55,228 bases of DNA from Pseudomonadota bacterium (GTDB lineage Bacteria; Pseudomonadota; Gammaproteobacteria; Burkholderiales; SG8-39). Below are positions 47,302-55,125 of the stretch, piece by piece. A model generated the notes under the pieces. The model did not search any database and was not told where the DNA came from. It worked only from the letters and a program-made list of their open reading frames with translations. How positions within the stretch are numbered: position 1 is the first letter of the stretch; each line of letters opens with the position of its first letter. The stretch lies in assembly GCA_021811085.1 (NCBI GenBank), contig JAJZPQ010000001.1, forward strand, positions 145,428-200,655. Direction: 5' to 3'. The position numbers were made by a program, and so were the translations under genes.

Positions 47302-47334
47302 GTAGGAACCCGTCGCAAAGCGATTTTGCGACGG
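47302..47334. repeat. REP-like hairpin in the tRNA-Val leader
   Basis: CCGTCGCAAA (47310-47319), loop GCGAT, TTTGCGACGG (47325-47334), preceded by GTAGGAAC. The GTAGGA-plus-palindrome form resembles the REP at 893-946. It lies between promoter and tRNA, so it would be in the precursor RNA. Confidence 0.55.
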
Positions 47335-47340
47335 CCTCGT

Positions 47341-47417
47341 AGGCGCGTAGCTCAGCTGGTTAGAGCATCACCTTGACATGGTGGGGGTCGTTGGTTCGAG
47401 TCCAATCGCGCCTACCA
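47341..47417 (+). tRNA. tRNA-Val (GAC)
   Basis: 77 nt with encoded CCA. Acceptor stem AGGCGCG/CGCGCCT, D-arm GCTCAGCTGGTTAGAGC, anticodon loop TTGACAT with GAC reading Val codons GUC/GUU, T-arm GGTTCGAGTCC. Single-copy here and directly followed by degenerate sequence and an accessory catabolic module, so its 3' end may be an integration boundary; no duplicated 3' end was found in the window. Confidence 0.97.
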
Positions 47418-47460
47418 ATTTCTCCCGGTAAATCGATGAAACAAGGGTCCGCAGAGACTC

Positions 47461-47595
47461 GCCGGTGACGAATTTGGGGCACATGCGCAGGTCGTAGTCG
47501 TTGTCATCAGCGCGGCGATGGAAGTCGCGGCAGGCATCACCACCATCGAGGAAGCGATCAAGGTCGCGCCGCCGCCGCAACGCGAGAGCGAGTAG
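47461..47595 (+). pseudogene. Remnant resembling the C-terminus of a GspE/PilB-type ATPase
   Basis: A frame without start codon, ending TAG at 47593-47595, encodes ...AAGITTIEEAIKVAP..., close to the conserved C-terminal tail of type II secretion/type IV pilus ATPases (AAGITTLEEVLRV in typical members). Only about 40 residues survive, and the frame has a stop upstream at 47437. The stretch from here to 47722 shows no further gene apart from a short GC-rich dyad near 47627-47650. Confidence 0.4.
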
Positions 47596-47722
47596 CGGCG
47601 CATTGCAGAGAGCAGTGCCTGAGACGGGACCGGACGGGTCCCGCCCGGTCTGCATCCATTGGCTACGTTTGATAAACGCTTCCCTCCGGAAAAGGCTGCG
47701 GAGATTCTTCGCAGGTCAAATC

Positions 47723-48655
47723 TCAGGATAGCTTTGGTGCTGCCATGCTTACATGGCCGGCGCAGTGAATGTTTCGCCCACATAGATGTTCGACCAGTGC
47801 CTTCGATGCGGTGGACAGTGCGCCATATGACCGCACGCATACTACGAGCTGCCGTGTCGCCCAGGTTTCGGCAAGTTGGATGGGTTTGATTTTGAGCGAT
47901 CGCAGATACAGCTGAGCGCTCTTGCGGGGCATCACGCCAATGCCCAAGCCAGCCGCAACCATTAGACAAAGCGCGTCATAACTCGCTACCTGGATACGTA
48001 GTCTCAGCGGCTTGCCAATATCGCCGGCGGCTTTCGTCAACAGGTTGTTTATGGAACTGCCCGGGTGCAGGCCGACGAAATCGAACTCAAGCGCTTGCCG
48101 CAAGGTCGCGGACTTTTTTTGTGTGAGCGGATGCCCATCCGGAACGATGGCGATCAATTCGTCGTTGTGATAGGGCAGAAATGCCACGTTCTCGCCGTAG
48201 TTGCCGGTATTGAGTATGCCTATGTCGGCAGCATTGTCGGCAACAGCCTTCGCAATCACCGAACTAATGCGTTCCTCGAGATGGATCTGCACCAGGGGAT
48301 AATCGACCATGAAAGACTTGAGTTCCTCCGGCAGGAACTGCGTGATGGCCGAAATATTGGCAAATACCCTCACGTGGCCGCGCATTCCGGACGCATACTC
48401 GTTCATTTGATAGGCGATATCGTTCAGGCTGTTCAATACGCCCTGCGCAAGATGCAGCAATGCATAAGCCGCCGCAGTCGCGACCATCCCTTTGTTGCTG
48501 CGGGCAAACAAGGCAATGTTCAGCACGCTTTCCAGCTCGTTGATGCGTTTGCTCACGGCCGATGCCGCGATGTGCTCGCGCGCAGCCGCATCGGCAATCG
48601 TTCCCGTCTCCATCACCGCGACAAACAGTTTTAGCGATATCGGATCGAGTTTCAT
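47723..48655 (-). CDS. LysR-family transcriptional regulator
   Basis: 310 residues from ATG 48655 (MKLDPISLKLFVAVM); the frame extends much further upstream but that part is antisense to the CoA-transferase gene. N-terminal winged helix (GTIADAAAREHIAASAVSKRINELE), then a periplasmic-binding-like effector domain (VRVFANISAI; LIAIVPDGHPL; CLMVAAGLGIGVMPRK). Divergent from the CoA-transferase operon, with a T-N11-A dyad between, so it most likely controls that operon in response to its substrate or a CoA intermediate. By eye its GC content looks lower than that of the core genes. Confidence 0.93.
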   Translation of the reverse strand: MKLDPISLKLFVAVMETGTIADAAAREHIAASAVSKRINELESVLNIALFARSNKGMVATAAAYALLHLAQGVLNSLNDIAYQMNEYASGMRGHVRVFANISAITQFLPEELKSFMVDYPLVQIHLEERISSVIAKAVADNAADIGILNTGNYGENVAFLPYHNDELIAIVPDGHPLTQKKSATLRQALEFDFVGLHPGSSINNLLTKAAGDIGKPLRLRIQVASYDALCLMVAAGLGIGVMPRKSAQLYLRSLKIKPIQLAETWATRQLVVCVRSYGALSTASKALVEHLCGRNIHCAGHVSMAAPKLS

Positions 48656-48713
48656 CGCGGTGGATCGGAATAAGAAGCGACCGGTTAAAGTATGAAAGGC
48701 GGCCCAGATTACA

Positions 48714-48732
48714 CCATCGCAATCCGCGATGG
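48714..48732. promoter_or_regulatory. LysR operator, T-N11-A dyad
   Basis: CCATCGC-AATCC-GCGATGG, perfect seven-base arms (48714-48720, 48726-48732). TCGCAATCCGCGA inside it fits the LysR T-N11-A rule (T48717, A48729). It sits between the regulator start (48655) and the CoA-transferase start (48840). Confidence 0.7.
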
Positions 48733-48839
48733 CAAGCTGACTATTGGTTGATATACGCGGCTGCGATGCGGCCCTATGATTGCCGTCATTGGTCTTCCTA
48801 TCTTCCGTCATACAGGTCTTCGATACGAAGCATGAGTCT

Positions 48840-50057
48840 ATGGATGCAACCCACGTCAGTGCGATGTCGCCAGCCGCGCTCAAAGGTATGCGTGTCGTAG
48901 AAATGGGACAACTGATCGCCGGCCCCTTCTGCGGCAAGACCCTGGGCGAGTTTGGGGCCGAGGTGATCAAGATCGAGCCGCCTGGCGCCGGTGACCCTCT
49001 GCGCAATTGGCGCATGATCAAGAACGGCACCTCCGTCTGGTGGCAGGTGCAGTCGCGCAACAAGCGCTCGCTGGCGCTCGACTTGCGCACCCCGGAAGGG
49101 CAGGACATCGCCAGACAACTGATCGCGAAAGCGGATGTGTTGATCGAGAATTTCCGTCCGGGCACACTGGAAAAATGGGGCATGGGCTGGGACGATCTCA
49201 GGCAATTGAACCCGGGCCTGGTGATGCTGCGCATCTCGGGCTACGGCCAGACTGGGCCCTACCGCGACCTGCCGGGCTTTGGCGCCATCGGCGAAGCGAT
49301 GGGGGGACTGCGCCACCTTACCGGCGAGCCAGGGCGAGTACCGTTGCGCGTAGGCGTATCGATCGGCGACACGTTGGCCGCCCTGCACGGTACCATAGGC
49401 GTGATGATAGCCCTCTACCACCGCAAGGTGAACGGCGGCGCGGGCCAGGTGATCGACGTTGCGCTGAACGAAGCGGTGTTCAACGTCATGGAAAGCCTGA
49501 TCCCCGAATACAGCGTATTCGGCGCGGTGCGTGAGGCCGCAGGCAGCGCGCTGCCCGGAATTGCGCCATCCAATGCATATCCGTGTTCAGACGGCCACGT
49601 GCTGATTGCCGGCAATGGCGACAGCATCTTCAGGCGCCTGATGGAGACGATAGGCCGTGCCGACCTCGCCAACGCGCCTGATCTGCAAAGCAATGCCGGT
49701 CGCGTCGCGCGCGCGGCCGAGCTGGACGCCGCGATCGAGGCCTGGACCCACACCCGCAGACTGGATAAGGTTCTCGCCGCGCTAAGTGCGGCGGGCGTTC
49801 CGGCGGGGCGCGTCTACACCGCGAAGGACATACACGAAGATCCGCATTACCGCGCACGCGACATGATCCTGCGCCAGCAAACCCGCGACGGCTATGCGCT
49901 TGACGTGCCGGGCATCGTGCCCAGGCTGTCGGCCACGCCCGGCAGCGTGCGTTCGTCGGCGCCGCGTCTAGGCGACGACACGGATAGCGTGCTTCAGGAA
50001 ATGGGATTTTCGGCGCGCGACGTAGCTGCGCTGCGGGCCAAGGGGGCGATCGCATGA
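48840..50057 (+). CDS. Family III (CaiB/BaiF) CoA-transferase
   Basis: 405 residues from ATG 48840; ATG 48864 is an alternative. Transfers CoA from a donor such as succinyl-CoA to a carboxylate via an aspartyl-CoA thioester. Family marks: LKGMRVVEMGQLIAGPF, GAEVIKIEPPGAGDPLR, LIENFRPGTLEKWG, SGYGQTGPYRDLPGF; catalytic Asp is probably Asp177 in SIGDTLAALHG. Coupled by ATGA overlap to the lyase gene, and under a divergent LysR regulator. Most likely activates the acid that the next enzyme cleaves. Confidence 0.92.
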   Translation: MDATHVSAMSPAALKGMRVVEMGQLIAGPFCGKTLGEFGAEVIKIEPPGAGDPLRNWRMIKNGTSVWWQVQSRNKRSLALDLRTPEGQDIARQLIAKADVLIENFRPGTLEKWGMGWDDLRQLNPGLVMLRISGYGQTGPYRDLPGFGAIGEAMGGLRHLTGEPGRVPLRVGVSIGDTLAALHGTIGVMIALYHRKVNGGAGQVIDVALNEAVFNVMESLIPEYSVFGAVREAAGSALPGIAPSNAYPCSDGHVLIAGNGDSIFRRLMETIGRADLANAPDLQSNAGRVARAAELDAAIEAWTHTRRLDKVLAALSAAGVPAGRVYTAKDIHEDPHYRARDMILRQQTRDGYALDVPGIVPRLSATPGSVRSSAPRLGDDTDSVLQEMGFSARDVAALRAKGAIA

Positions 50058-51040
50058 ACACCGGCACCGTTTGGGACGGTGCACGCAAGCGCATCCATAT
50101 GCAGGAAGTCGGCACGCGCGACGGCCTGCAGGCGGAAGCCGCGTTTGTGCCCACCGAAGACAAGATCTCGCTTGTGAATGCGCTGTCCGAAGCCGGCATT
50201 GCGAAAATCGAAGTCACCGCCTTCGTCTCGCCACGGGCGATTCCGGCGCTGCGCGATGCGGAGACGGTGCTGCGCGAAATCCGGCGCTGGCCCGATGTGG
50301 TCTACACCGCGCTCGTGCCCAATGTGCGCGGCGCAGAGCGTGCCATCGCGGCCCGCGCCGATGAACTCAATCTCGTGATGTCGGCGAGCGAAACGCATAA
50401 CCTCGCCAACTTGCGCATGACACGCGCGCAATCATTCGCTGCGCTGTCGCAGGTCGCAGCCCTGGCGCGTAGCGCAGGGGTGGAGGTGAATATTTCGCTC
50501 TCTTGCTCATTCGGTTGTCCCATGGAAGGCGATGTGCGCGAGGGCGTCGTGCTCGAGTGGGTGCAGCGCTTCGCCGATATCGGGGCAGATGGCATCACGC
50601 TATGCGATACCGCTGGCATGGCCTATCCCACCCAGGTAGCGGCACTGACACAAACGCTGCGCAAGCGCTGGCCGGCGATCGGGCTTGCGCTGCACTTTCA
50701 CAATACGCGAGGCATGGGGCTCGCCAATGTGTTGGCGGCGATCGACGCCGGTGCCGACCGCTTCGACGCATCGCTTGGCGGCATCGGCGGCTGCCCGTAT
50801 GCGCCCGGCGCGACCGGCAATGTGTGCAGTGAGGAGATCGTGCATGCGCTCGAGCTGATGGGCTACGCCACCGGTGTCAACCTCGAGAAGCTGCTCGCCG
50901 CATCTAGGCGCCTGCCTGCACTGATCGGACACGATACGCCCAGCCAGATCGTCAGGGCCGGACGCCGCCTTGATTTGCACCCGGCTCCGGGCGACTTCGA
51001 TGTTATTCGCGAACGCGCGCTGGCACGGGCACCCCGCTAA
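50054..51040 (+). CDS. HMG-CoA-lyase-family enzyme
   Basis: 328 residues. DRE-TIM metallolyase that cleaves 3-hydroxy-3-methylglutaryl-CoA, or a close analogue such as citramalyl-CoA, to acetyl-CoA plus a keto acid. HMQEVGTRDGLQ holds the catalytic Arg22 and the metal-binding Asp23; HFHNTRGMGLAN gives the metal His pair; GGIGGCPYAPGATGNV carries the mobile-loop Cys. Starts inside the CoA-transferase stop. Substrate inferred from operon context only. Confidence 0.92.
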   Translation: MNTGTVWDGARKRIHMQEVGTRDGLQAEAAFVPTEDKISLVNALSEAGIAKIEVTAFVSPRAIPALRDAETVLREIRRWPDVVYTALVPNVRGAERAIAARADELNLVMSASETHNLANLRMTRAQSFAALSQVAALARSAGVEVNISLSCSFGCPMEGDVREGVVLEWVQRFADIGADGITLCDTAGMAYPTQVAALTQTLRKRWPAIGLALHFHNTRGMGLANVLAAIDAGADRFDASLGGIGGCPYAPGATGNVCSEEIVHALELMGYATGVNLEKLLAASRRLPALIGHDTPSQIVRAGRRLDLHPAPGDFDVIRERALARAPR

Positions 51041-51069
51041 GAAATCCGACCAAAGGAGATTCGAATCTG

Positions 51070-51564
51070 ATGACACGCACTCGACATGGCCTTCTGATCA
51101 TAACGCTCACACTCACGGCGCTTGCCGCCACCGCCACGGTCACCGGAGCCGGCGGCGCCCAAGCTCTAGGAACGAGCGTTTTCCCGACGAAGCCGATTAC
51201 GCTAATTGTGCCGGCGGCGCCCGGGAGCACGACCGACATTGCAGCACGCATGCCGGGAGTATCCGTCGCCGCTGTGTCGGGACAGGCGGTGGTGGTGGAC
51301 AACCGCGGCGGCGCCAATGGTGTCAGTGCGGCGGTCGTGGTCAAGCGCGCTGAGCCCGACGGCCATACTTTGATGATGCAGTACTCGGGCTACCACGTCA
51401 TCCCCCCCAGCGTAAGCAAGCAGGCCCGGCAACGGGAGGCGAAGGATTTGCAGCCGGTGGCCAATGTTCTGTCCGCGCCGCAGGTGACCGTCGTGCGCGC
51501 CGGACCTCCGAGAAAGCAAAAAAATAGTGCGCTCGTTCGGCCGTCACGCGTTTTTTTGATCTAG
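51070..51564 (+). pseudogene. Truncated Bug-family binding protein
   Basis: 164-residue frame with signal peptide and true Bug start (FPTKPITLIVPAAPGSTTDIA, VVDNRGGANG, SAPQVTVV) that loses homology after about residue 145 and stops, against about 325 residues in intact members. Half the protein, including the VPYKG ligand loop, is missing, and several usual residues are altered (for example ENRGGAGG to DNRGGANG). Probably a deletion remnant of the original transporter component, now replaced by the TRAP genes that follow. Confidence 0.8.
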
Positions 51565-51586
51565 CGCAAACATATTAATCTGCGCT
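51563..51586. promoter_or_regulatory. Candidate operator upstream of the TRAP genes
   Basis: AGCGCA (51563-51568), 12 bp AT-rich spacer, TGCGCT (51581-51586): a perfect six-base dyad centred 56 bp before dctP. Could bind a dimeric regulator; the owner is unknown. Confidence 0.35.
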
Positions 51587-51630
51587 GTGGCAGCTTACGG
51601 CAATCGTTCGTTTAACGTGAGGAGGGTTCC

Positions 51631-52641
51631 ATGAATCTGAAAAGCAAGTTCGTTTTAGCGGCCGTGGTTGCCGTGCTGTCAGCCGGCATGGCGTACGCAC
51701 AGCAGCCGATCGTGATCAAGTTCAGCCACGTGGTGGCGGAGAACACGCCCAAAGGCAAGGGCGCATTGAAGTTCAAGGAACTCGCCGAAGCACGCACCAA
51801 GGGCCGGGTCAAGGTCGAGGTTTATCCCAACAGCCAACTGTTCAAGGACGGCGAAGAGATGCAGATGCTGCAGCTTGGCAACGTGCAGATCCTGGCGCCT
51901 TCGGTGTCCAAGTTCGGGCCGCTCGGGGTGCGTGCATTCGAAGTTTTCGACCTGCCCTACATTTTCGACAACGACCAGGATCTGCATAACGTGACCCAGG
52001 GCCGCATCGGCCAGCAGCTGTTCAAGATGCTCGAAAGCAAGGGCATTGTCGGCCTGGCCTATTGGGACAACGGCTTCAAGGAGATGAGTTCCAACAAACC
52101 GCTCAAGACGCCGGCCGACTTCCGCGGACAAAAAATTCGTATTCAGTCCTCCAAGGTACTCGATGCGCAGATGCGTGCGCTCGGCGCGACGCCGCAGGTG
52201 ATGGCGTTCTCCGAGGTGTATCAGGCGCTGCAGACCGGGGTCGTGGACGGCCAGGAGAACACCTGGTCGAATATCTACACGCAGAAGTTCTTCGAGGTGC
52301 AGAAGTACATCACCGTGTCCGATCACGGCGTGATCGAATATGCGGTGATCACCAACAAGAAGTTCTGGGACGGTCTGCCCGCGGACATACGCGCCGCGCT
52401 CGACAGTTCGATGAAGGACGCGACCAAGTATGCCAACGATATCGCCAAGCAGGAGAACGACCAGGCGCTGGAAAAGATCAAGGCATCGGGCAAGTCGCAG
52501 ATCATCACGCTGACGCCGGAAGAGAAGAAGGCCTGGAAGAAGGCGGAACTGAAGGTGCACCGCGAAAACGAAGGCTCTATCGGCAAGGATCTGATCCAGG
52601 AGATCTATAAGGACACCGGTTTCGATCCGGCCAAGCTGTAA
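51631..52641 (+). CDS. dctP: TRAP transporter solute-binding protein (DctP type)
   Basis: 336 residues, AGGAGG at ideal distance. Signal peptide MNLKSKFVLAAVVAVLSAGMAYAQ. Binds a carboxylate in the periplasm for sodium-driven uptake. DctP signatures: IKFSHVVAENTPKGKGA, NSQLFKDGEEMQMLQLGNVQ, the ligand Arg in IRIQSSKVL, and AFSEVYQALQTGVVDGQENTWSN. First gene of dctP-dctQ-dctM and downstream of the CoA-transferase/lyase pair, which suggests it imports their acid. Confidence 0.95.
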   Translation: MNLKSKFVLAAVVAVLSAGMAYAQQPIVIKFSHVVAENTPKGKGALKFKELAEARTKGRVKVEVYPNSQLFKDGEEMQMLQLGNVQILAPSVSKFGPLGVRAFEVFDLPYIFDNDQDLHNVTQGRIGQQLFKMLESKGIVGLAYWDNGFKEMSSNKPLKTPADFRGQKIRIQSSKVLDAQMRALGATPQVMAFSEVYQALQTGVVDGQENTWSNIYTQKFFEVQKYITVSDHGVIEYAVITNKKFWDGLPADIRAALDSSMKDATKYANDIAKQENDQALEKIKASGKSQIITLTPEEKKAWKKAELKVHRENEGSIGKDLIQEIYKDTGFDPAKL

Positions 52642-52652
52642 TTCAAAAAAGG

Positions 52653-52679
52653 GGCCGCCGCCGCTCGCGCGCGGCGGCC
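52653..52679 (+). terminator. Intercistronic hairpin between dctP and dctQ
   Basis: GGCCGCCGC (52653-52661), nine-base loop, GCGGCGGCC (52671-52679), perfect. No U-tract follows on the plus strand. Such a stem is expected to stabilise dctP mRNA or attenuate read-through, giving more binding protein than permease, as is common in binding-protein-dependent operons. Confidence 0.6.
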
Positions 52680-52755
52680 TGCATACCGGGTCTGCAGGCC
52701 GTTACCGCGTCCGGCGCGGCTGCCGGGCGCGAATCGGTTCCAGGAGGAGACTAGC

Positions 52756-53376
52756 TTGAACAAGGTGCTCAACCATCTGGAGGAGTGGCTGATCGCGTTT
52801 CTGATGGGCGGCGCGACCATCGTCATCTTTGTTTCGGTGGTGCACCGCTATGCGTCGGGTATCCCCTGGCCGGCGCTGCAGGACTGGCTGCTGACCATCA
52901 ACATCAGCTGGGCACAGGAACTGTGCATCTACATGTTCATCTGGATGGCCAAGTTCGGCGCCGCCTACGGCGTGCGTACCGGCATCCACGTCGGCGTCGA
53001 CGTGCTGATCAACACCTTGCAGCCGAAGATGCGCGCCCGCTTCATCATCTTCGGCCTGCTCGCCGGCGCACTGTTTACCGGCATCATCGGCACGCTAGGC
53101 GCCAAGTTCGTCTGGGAAATCGCGCACACGGACCAGGTCTCGCCCGACATGGAGCTGCCGGTATGGATCGCGTTCCTCGCGATACCCTGCGGCTCCTATC
53201 TGATGTGCTATCGCTTCCTGCAGGTCACCTGGTCGTTCTGGCGCACGGGCGAGCTGCCGCACCACGATCACGGCTATGTCGAGGGCGTCGAAGCCGTCAA
53301 TGACGAAGACATCGTGCCCTTGGCGCTCAAGGACAATCTGCATCCGCGCGAACCGGATTTAGGGGCGAAGAAATGA
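52756..53376 (+). CDS. dctQ: TRAP transporter small permease (DctQ type)
   Basis: 206 residues from a TTG at 52756 with AGGAGGAGA just upstream. Four hydrophobic helices (AFLMGGATIVIFVSVVHRY; AQELCIYMFIWMAKFGAAYGV; FIIFGLLAGALFTGIIGTLG; WIAFLAIPCGSYLMCYRF). The SWAQELCIYMFIWM motif is typical. Longer than many DctQ proteins because of a polar C-terminal tail. Overlaps dctM by ATGA. Confidence 0.93.
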   Translation: MNKVLNHLEEWLIAFLMGGATIVIFVSVVHRYASGIPWPALQDWLLTINISWAQELCIYMFIWMAKFGAAYGVRTGIHVGVDVLINTLQPKMRARFIIFGLLAGALFTGIIGTLGAKFVWEIAHTDQVSPDMELPVWIAFLAIPCGSYLMCYRFLQVTWSFWRTGELPHHDHGYVEGVEAVNDEDIVPLALKDNLHPREPDLGAKK

Positions 53377-55037
53377 CCGGCACCATTATTTTCGTGCTGT
53401 TGTTCGCGCTCATGCTGACCGGCATGCCGGTGTCGATCTCGCTCGGCCTCACGGTGCTGACGTTCCTGTTCACCATGACCCAGGTGCCGATCGAATCGGT
53501 GGCGCTCAAGCTGTTCACCGGCATCGAGCGCTTCGAGATCATGGCAATCCCGTTTTTCATCCTGGCCGGCAATTTCCTCACCCACGGCGGCGTCGCGCGG
53601 CGCATGATCAACTTCGCCACCAGCATGGTCGGCCACTGGTACGGCGGCCTCGGCCTGGCCGGGGTCATGGCCTGCGCGCTGTTCGCCGCGGTGTCCGGCT
53701 CGAGCCCGGCGACAGTGGTGGCGATCGGATCGATTCTTCTGCCGGCGATGGTCAAGGCCGGCTTCCCCAAGCGTTTCGGCGCCGGCGTCATAACGACCTC
53801 GGGCGCGCTCGGCATTCTGATTCCGCCTTCAATCGTGATGGTGATGTATTCGGTCGCGACCAATACCTCGGTCGGCGCGCTGTTCATGGCCGGCGTAGTG
53901 CCCGGCTTGATCCTCGCTTCGATGCTCGGTGCGCTCACCTGGTACCGCGCCTGGAAAAACAAGTATCCGCGCATGCAACTGGCCGGCGGGCGCAGCGGCG
54001 GCCAGGCGACGATCGCGAGCGTGGCCGGATTGTCGGCGAGCCTGTTTTTCATCACCACGCCCATCCTCGCCGCCTGGCTCAGCCTGAAGCAGATGGAAGG
54101 GGGCGGCGTGCTCACCGTCCTGGTCGCCATCATCTGGCTGGTCGTGGCGCGCCTGCTTACCAAGAGCAGGTTCGTGCTGCGCTGGGTGTTCACGCTGGCC
54201 TTCCTCGTCACGCCGCCGCTGCTGCTCTACGGGATCAGCCTGGTGTTCCTGCCGATTGGCGGCTATGCGGCATTGTTGGTGCTGCTGGCGCTCTGGCTGA
54301 TCGTCGCCTATCCGCTGGCAAAGAAGGCCGATCTGATGCGCGGCATCGGCTTCGAGGCGCGGCACGAGGCGCTGCAGGTCTGGAATACGTTTTGGGAAAG
54401 CGTTTGGGGATTGTTGCTGGTGATTGTGGTGCTCGGCGGCATCTATTCCGGCGTGTTTACACCGACCGAGGCCGCCGCGATGAGCGCGGTGTACGCGTTC
54501 TTTGTTGCGGTGTTCGTGTACAAGGACATGGGACTGAAGCAGGTGCCCAAAGTCCTGCTCGATTCGGCCAACATGAGCGCGATGCTGCTCTACATCATCA
54601 CCAATGCCGTGCTGTTTTCCTACCTGCTGACCTCGGAACAAATACCGCAGTTGATGGCCGACTGGATGATAGGCAAGGGTCTGGGCCCGGTTGCGTTCCT
54701 GATGATGGTGAATCTGCTGCTGCTCCTGGCCGGCAACGTGATGGAGCCCTCGTCGATCGTGCTCATTACCGCGCCCATCCTGTTTCCGGTGGCGATCAAA
54801 CTCGGCATCGACCCGGTGCACTTCGGCATCCTGATCACGGTAAACATGGAAGTGGGCATGTGCCACCCGCCGGTCGGGCTCAATCTCTATGTCGCCAGCG
54901 GCCTCACCAAGATGGGCATTACCGAACTGACGATCGCGGTATGGCCATGGCTGCTGACCATGCTCGTCTTCCTCGTCATGGTCACTTATATTCCGCAGAT
55001 GTCGCTGTGGCTGCCGCGGATGCTGGGGATGATGTAG
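53373..55037 (+). CDS. dctM: TRAP transporter large permease (DctM type) with extra membrane insert
   Basis: 554 residues; ordinary DctM proteins are about 425-440. N-terminal half (FALMLTGMPVSISLG; GVMACALFAAVSGSSPATVVAIG; TTSGALGILIPPSIVM) and C-terminal half (GGIYSGVFTPTEAAAMSAVYA; NVMEPSSIVLI; GMCHPPVGLNLYVASGL) are canonical. Between them residues about 210-315 form an additional block with about four hydrophobic segments (ASLFFITTPILAAWLSL; VLTVLVAIIWLVVARLL; WVFTLAFLVTPPLLLYG; AALLVLLALWLIVAYPL). Forms the Na+-coupled translocation unit with DctQ; the insert may dock a partner. An even number of helices keeps overall topology. Confidence 0.92.
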   Translation: MTGTIIFVLLFALMLTGMPVSISLGLTVLTFLFTMTQVPIESVALKLFTGIERFEIMAIPFFILAGNFLTHGGVARRMINFATSMVGHWYGGLGLAGVMACALFAAVSGSSPATVVAIGSILLPAMVKAGFPKRFGAGVITTSGALGILIPPSIVMVMYSVATNTSVGALFMAGVVPGLILASMLGALTWYRAWKNKYPRMQLAGGRSGGQATIASVAGLSASLFFITTPILAAWLSLKQMEGGGVLTVLVAIIWLVVARLLTKSRFVLRWVFTLAFLVTPPLLLYGISLVFLPIGGYAALLVLLALWLIVAYPLAKKADLMRGIGFEARHEALQVWNTFWESVWGLLLVIVVLGGIYSGVFTPTEAAAMSAVYAFFVAVFVYKDMGLKQVPKVLLDSANMSAMLLYIITNAVLFSYLLTSEQIPQLMADWMIGKGLGPVAFLMMVNLLLLLAGNVMEPSSIVLITAPILFPVAIKLGIDPVHFGILITVNMEVGMCHPPVGLNLYVASGLTKMGITELTIAVWPWLLTMLVFLVMVTYIPQMSLWLPRMLGMM

Positions 55038-55081
55038 GGGGGAACGGGGCGCGGCGTCTCGCCTTCTGTTACCGGCGCCGG

Positions 55082-55125
55082 GCGACCGTTGCGCGCTGCG
55101 TGCGCCAACCGTGTTTTTGGTACGG
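55082..55125. repeat. 44-bp dispersed repeat, copy 2 (5' exon of the intron)
   Basis: GCGACCGTTGCGCGC...CCAACCGTGTTTTTGGTACGG, 38 of 44 bases identical with 38080-38123. The inner stem GCGCGC-TGC-GTGCGC is kept through a G-U pair. It lies 45 bp after the dctM stop and runs straight into the intron 5' end. Confidence 0.8.

Noticed and set aside
47341-47417. att duplication of the tRNA-Val 3' end marking a genomic island
   Set aside because: No second copy of the tRNA 3' terminus was seen up to 55228, so island limits cannot be claimed.
47659-47889. Plus-strand short frame beginning MATFDKRF
   Set aside because: Overlaps the LysR gene end antisense for most of its length, has no ribosome-binding site and no family resemblance.
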